Positions 6,318-8,948 of a DNA stretch of 8,948 bases are shown here, in pieces. The translations under genes were made by a program, and so were the position numbers. Source of the DNA: an uncultured Lachnospiraceae bacterium. Lineage in GTDB: Bacteria; Bacillota; Clostridia; Lachnospirales; Lachnospiraceae. The number at the start of each line of letters is the position of its first letter. The first letter of the stretch is position 1. The stretch covers positions 1-8,948 of the forward strand of contig CAMWUP010000065.1 of the NCBI GenBank assembly GCA_947177465.1, read 5' to 3'. The notes beneath the pieces are model-generated. The model saw only the letters and a program-made list of their open reading frames with translations. It was not told the origin of the DNA and searched no databases.

Positions 6318-6520
6318 GTAATTGCGAAGCACAGTGACTATACCGTTGTCATTGTGCACATTGTATGTTCCAACGCAGACGCGCTTTCGCTCCGAGCTTA
6401 CCGTAGCGGTACGTAAGCTGCCAAAATACGGCAGCTAAGTACCGACGGTAAACAAGGGTCTGCTTATGGAATATACAATGTGCACAATTCTCAATTGGCA
6501 AATCGGAGTTTTGCAATTAC
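6318..6520. repeat. About 200-bp palindromic (MITE-like) intergenic element
   Basis: Most of the 245-nt gap between kduI and kduD is one nested imperfect inverted repeat. Its ends are GTAATTGC (6318-6325) and GCAATTAC (6513-6520). Inside are a perfect 15-bp pair, TTGTGCACATTGTAT (6352-6366) with its complement at 6473-6487; TTCC (6368-6371)/GGAA (6468-6471); GCAGAC (6375-6380)/GTCTGC (6458-6463); TTACCGT (6398-6404)/ACGGTAA (6445-6451); CGGTAC (6407-6412)/GTACCG (6439-6444); and GCTGCC (6417-6422)/GGCAGC (6430-6435), closing a 7-nt loop AAAATAC. No long ORF is contained. It has no T run, so read-through into kduD is likely. It may be a non-autonomous mobile element, a family of intergenic repeats, or a structured RNA. 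No clear target-site duplication was seen. Confidence 0.75.
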
Positions 6521-6543
6521 TTGATAACATGATAAAAAAGAGA

Positions 6544-6548
6544 AGGAG
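6544..6548 (+). promoter_or_regulatory. Ribosome binding site that fixes the kduD start
   Basis: AGGAG lies 7 nt before ATG 6556. The longer reading frame from ATG 6466 begins inside the palindromic element and adds 30 residues with no counterpart in SDR proteins. Confidence 0.8.
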
Positions 6549-6555
6549 AAGAAAA

Positions 6556-7359
6556 ATGAGCGAGTACACGAATTTCAGTTTGGAAGGCAAAGTTGCGTTG
6601 GTAACAGGGGCGTCCTATGGCATTGGTTTTGCCATCGCTTCCGCATATGCTGAGGCAGGCGCTACCATCTGCTTTAACGACATCAAGCAGGAGCTGGTGG
6701 ACAAGGGAATTGCCGCATATGAGGAAAAGGGCATCAAGGCACATGGTTATGTATGTGACGTTACGAATGAAGAAGCGGTAAATGCCATGGTCGCACAGAT
6801 TGAGAAGGAAGTCGGTGTGATTGATATTCTGGTAAACAATGCCGGTATCATCAAGCGTATCCCTATGACAGAGATGACGGCAGAGCAGTTCAGACAGGTT
6901 ATCGACGTTGATTTAAATGCGCCGTTTATTGTATCCAAGGCTGTTATTCCTTCCATGATTCAGAAGGGTCACGGCAAAATTATCAACATCTGCTCCATGA
7001 TGTCCGAGCTGGGACGTGAGACGGTATCCGCTTATGCGGCGGCAAAGGGCGGTTTAAAGATGCTGACAAGGAATATCTGCTCTGAATACGGACAGTATAA
7101 CATTCAGTGTAACGGTCTCGGACCCGGTTATATTGAGACGCCGCAGACCGCACCTCTGCGTGAGATTCAGCCGGACGGCAGCAGACATCCCTTCGACCAG
7201 TTCATCTGCGCAAAAACACCTGCAAACCGCTGGTTAAAGGCAGAAGAACTGACCGGTCCCGCTGTGTTCCTGGCTTCCGAGGCTTCCAATGCAGTAAACG
7301 GACACATTCTCTATGTAGATGGCGGTATTCTGGCTTATATTGGAAAGCAGCCGGAATAA
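6556..7359 (+). CDS. kduD: 2-dehydro-3-deoxy-D-gluconate 5-dehydrogenase (KduD), SDR family
   Basis: 267-aa classical short-chain dehydrogenase. In this pathway it reduces 3-deoxy-2,5-hexodiulosonate to 2-keto-3-deoxygluconate with NAD(P)H; close relatives are often annotated gluconate 5-dehydrogenase. The cofactor motif TGASYGIG is at residues 17-24, NNAG at 94-97, and the catalytic triad S147, Y160, K164 is intact, with the active-site asparagine likely around the VDLNAPF segment. The C-terminal VNGHILYVDGGILAYIG is typical of the family. The start at 6556 is chosen by the ribosome binding site and the family's MxxxxFSLEGKVALVTG-type beginning. Its place after kduI and before an RpiB-like isomerase and KDPG aldolase favours KduD over a gluconate role. 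Confidence 0.9.
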   Translation: MSEYTNFSLEGKVALVTGASYGIGFAIASAYAEAGATICFNDIKQELVDKGIAAYEEKGIKAHGYVCDVTNEEAVNAMVAQIEKEVGVIDILVNNAGIIKRIPMTEMTAEQFRQVIDVDLNAPFIVSKAVIPSMIQKGHGKIINICSMMSELGRETVSAYAAAKGGLKMLTRNICSEYGQYNIQCNGLGPGYIETPQTAPLREIQPDGSRHPFDQFICAKTPANRWLKAEELTGPAVFLASEASNAVNGHILYVDGGILAYIGKQPE

Positions 7360-7400
7360 GTCATGTTTCGCAATGGTTGTAGACATAAAAGGAGCAAGAA

Positions 7401-8039
7401 ATGAAAATTGCATTAATTAACGAGAACAGTCAGGCGGCTAAGAATGGGCTGGTGTATGAGACTTTGAAGAAGGTAGTGGAGCCGATGGGACATGAGGTGG
7501 TCAACTACGGGATGTATTCCGCGGAGGATGCCCATTCCCTGACCTATGTGCAGAACGGCATACTGGCGGCGGTGCTTTTAAATTCGGGTGCAGCGGATTA
7601 TGTGATTACCGGATGCGGCACCGGAGAGGGCGCTATGCTGGCGTGCAACTCCTTCCCGAAGGTGCTTTGCGGACATATTGAATCACCGCTCGATGCGTAC
7701 CTGTTCTCACAGGTCAATGACGGCAACTGCGTGGCGCTTCCCTTTGCTGAGAATTTTGGCTGGGGCGGAGAGCTGAATTTGGAATATATTTTTGAAAAAT
7801 TATTCTGTACGCCCGGGGGCGGCGGCTATCCGAAGGAACGCGTGGAGCCGGAGCAGCGCAACAAAAAGATTCTGGACGCTGTCAAGGAGGTTACGCATGC
7901 TGACATGGTGACCATCTTACAAAATCTGGACAGAGAGCTTGTAAAGGGCGCGCTGTCAGGGGAGAAGTTTGCCGAGTATTTCTTCGCAGACTGCAAATGC
8001 GATAAGATAGCGGCGGCAGTAAAGGAAGTTTTAGCATAA
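7401..8039 (+). CDS. RpiB/LacA/LacB-family sugar isomerase, DhuI-like
   Basis: 212-aa protein of the ribose-5-phosphate isomerase B/galactose-6-phosphate isomerase fold. It begins MKIALINENSQAAKN and carries TGCGTGEGAML, with the likely catalytic cysteine at C72 and the anion-binding GTG loop after it. It is longer than true RpiB (about 150 aa) because of a C-terminal extension that includes GGGYPKERVEPEQRNKKIL. This longer subgroup includes DhuI of Streptococcus, reported as a 4-deoxy-L-threo-5-hexosulose-uronate isomerase unrelated to KduI. Lying directly after kduD and before KDPG aldolase, it probably acts on the same uronate intermediates; a sugar-phosphate isomerase role is the alternative. 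The start is ATG 7401, 6 nt after AAAAGGAG; the gap from kduD is 41 nt. Confidence 0.85.
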   Translation: MKIALINENSQAAKNGLVYETLKKVVEPMGHEVVNYGMYSAEDAHSLTYVQNGILAAVLLNSGAADYVITGCGTGEGAMLACNSFPKVLCGHIESPLDAYLFSQVNDGNCVALPFAENFGWGGELNLEYIFEKLFCTPGGGGYPKERVEPEQRNKKILDAVKEVTHADMVTILQNLDRELVKGALSGEKFAEYFFADCKCDKIAAAVKEVLA

Positions 8040-8050
8040 AAATAAGCGGC

Positions 8051-8080
8051 AGCCGGAGGCGCGTAAGCGGACATCCGGCT
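8051..8080 (+). other. Intercistronic hairpin
   Basis: AGCCGGA (8051-8057) is the complement of TCCGGCT (8074-8080), with a 16-nt GC-rich loop. It lies in the 83-nt gap between the RpiB-like and aldolase genes, with no T run. A REP-like or mRNA-stabilising hairpin is plausible. Confidence 0.4.
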
Positions 8081-8122
8081 TGTCTGCAATGAAAAGCCCA
8101 AAGTGGCAGATAGGAGATTGTC

Positions 8123-8948
8123 ATGAATGCAGTTTTAGAAAAAATCAGCAAAATCGGCATTGTGCCCGTGGTAAAGATTGACAGGGTGGAGGACGCGGTT
8201 CCTCTTGCGAAGGCGCTCTGTAACGGCGGGCTTCCTTGTGCGGAGGTTACTTTCCGTACCGATGCGGCAGCAGGCGCAATCAAAGCGATGACGGAGAATT
8301 TTCCCGATATGTGCGTGGGTGCAGGCACCGTGCTCAATGCAGAACAGGTGGATGCGGCGGCGGAGGCAGGCGCGCAGTTTATTGTGAGCCCCGGCTTAAA
8401 CCCGAACACAGTAAAATATTGTATCGAGAAAAATATTCCCATCACGCCCGGCACTTCAAGCCCTTCCGACATTGAGCAGGCAATCGAGCTGGGACTTGAC
8501 GTGGTAAAATTCTTCCCTGCGGAGCAGTCCGGCGGACTCGCCAAAATCAAGGCGATGGCTGCGCCCTATGTGAATATGAAATTTATGCCCACAGGCGGCA
8601 TCAATGCAAAGAATCTGACCTCTTATCTTGATTTCAATAAGATTATTGCCTGCGGCGGTTCCTGGATGGTTCCCGGGGATTTGATTAACGCGGGAGAGTG
8701 GGACAAGATTGAACAGCTTACCAGAGAAGCGGTACAGACTATGCTGGGCTTTGAGCTTGCACATGTGGGTGTAAACGCTGAAAATGAGGAAGAAGCAGAG
8801 AAGGCAGCAAGAAGATTTGCATTTATCTTTGGTATGCCTGCGAAAGTCGGCGGCAGCTCCGTATTTGCAGGAAAGGCACTGGAAGTAATGAAGAAGCCCT
8901 ACCTTGGCAGGAACGGACACATTGCCATTGCCACCAACTATATTGTAA
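8123..8948 (+). CDS. eda: KDPG/KHG aldolase with C-terminal VOC-like domain, 3'-truncated by window
   Basis: The first 275 residues are visible and the frame stays open to the end of the window; the TAA at 8946-8948 is out of frame. Residues 1 to about 205 form a class I aldolase of the Eda family, which cleaves 2-keto-3-deoxy-6-phosphogluconate to pyruvate and glyceraldehyde-3-phosphate. E41 and R45 (in GLPCAEVTFRT) and the Schiff-base K129 (VVKFFPAE) match E45, R49 and K133 of E. coli Eda. GAGTVL and PTGGI are also present. Eda normally ends near residue 213, but this protein continues with FELAHVGVN (210-218), an SSVFAGKALEVMKK segment and GRNGHIAIATN (H266), which look like a glyoxalase/VOC domain. 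It starts at ATG 8123, 6 nt after AGGAG. It is the last visible gene of the operon and completes the uronate route; a KDG kinase is expected downstream. Confidence 0.93.
   Translation, partial: MNAVLEKISKIGIVPVVKIDRVEDAVPLAKALCNGGLPCAEVTFRTDAAAGAIKAMTENFPDMCVGAGTVLNAEQVDAAAEAGAQFIVSPGLNPNTVKYCIEKNIPITPGTSSPSDIEQAIELGLDVVKFFPAEQSGGLAKIKAMAAPYVNMKFMPTGGINAKNLTSYLDFNKIIACGGSWMVPGDLINAGEWDKIEQLTREAVQTMLGFELAHVGVNAENEEEAEKAARRFAFIFGMPAKVGGSSVFAGKALEVMKKPYLGRNGHIAIATNYIV

Noticed and set aside
6466..6555. Longer kduD start at ATG 6466
   Set aside because: The extra 30 residues come from the palindromic element, there is no ribosome binding site before 6466, and ATG 6556 has a good AGGAG site.
7891..8550. 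219-aa minus-strand frame across the RpiB-like and aldolase genes
   Set aside because: It is antisense to two well-supported genes with serine/alanine-rich composition typical of a shadow frame.
8456..8920. 154-aa minus-strand frame opposite the aldolase
   Set aside because: It is antisense to the Eda/VOC reading frame and shows no family features.
8946..8948. TAA at the very end of the window as the aldolase stop
   Set aside because: The aldolase frame reads GTA at 8945-8947, so this TAA is out of frame and the gene continues beyond the window.

Overview
The window looks like part of a chromosome from an anaerobic Clostridia member, most likely a Lachnospiraceae-like gut Firmicute. The reasons are strong AGGAG-type ribosome binding sites, moderate GC, a TrpB-like enzyme and a kduI/kduD/RpiB-like/KDPG-aldolase cluster of the kind found in uronate-using gut Clostridia. 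The taxonomic call is inference from gene types, not a database match.

Layout. Bases 1-402 are the 3' end of a TrpB-like PLP enzyme, followed by two hairpins, the second resembling a Rho-independent terminator (473-506). Bases 563-4269 are an AT-rich three-gene operon: two D12-class adenine-N6 DNA methyltransferases (340 and 285 aa) and a 600-aa endonuclease that closely resembles FokI along its whole length. Together they form a complete Type IIS restriction-modification system. The two methylases are separate genes, whereas in FokI they are fused into one polypeptide. A perfect 12-bp inverted repeat (395-406 and 4292-4303) brackets this island at the stop codons of the two flanking genes.

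Bases 4291-5169 (minus strand) are an AraC-family regulator, divergent from a catabolic operon at 5450-8948+. That operon encodes KduI (cupin-type 5-keto-4-deoxyuronate isomerase), KduD (SDR dehydrogenase), an RpiB/LacAB-family isomerase of the DhuI type, and a KDPG aldolase that runs off the window and appears to carry a C-terminal VOC/glyoxalase-like domain. The intergenic region holds a promoter with an extended -10 and a cre/LacI-type palindrome overlapping its end, an araC promoter, and repeated CAATAT boxes.

How it works together. Unsaturated uronates released by polysaccharide lyases (pectin or glycosaminoglycans) become 4-deoxy-5-hexosulose-uronate. This is isomerised by KduI and/or the RpiB-like protein, reduced by KduD to 2-keto-3-deoxygluconate, phosphorylated by a KDG kinase not seen here, and split by Eda to pyruvate and glyceraldehyde-3-phosphate. 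The AraC protein is the likely local activator and the cre-like site a likely point of catabolite or LacI-family control. The restriction system is functionally unrelated and looks like an insertion between the trpB-like gene and araC.

The most unusual items are the split FokI-type system with its flanking inverted repeat, a roughly 200-bp palindromic element between kduI and kduD, two non-homologous candidate isomerases for one step in one operon, and the aldolase-VOC fusion. There is no gene-free stretch longer than 300 bases; the longest gaps (5170-5449 and 6311-6555) are described under their own features. No tRNA, rRNA, CRISPR array or transposase was seen.
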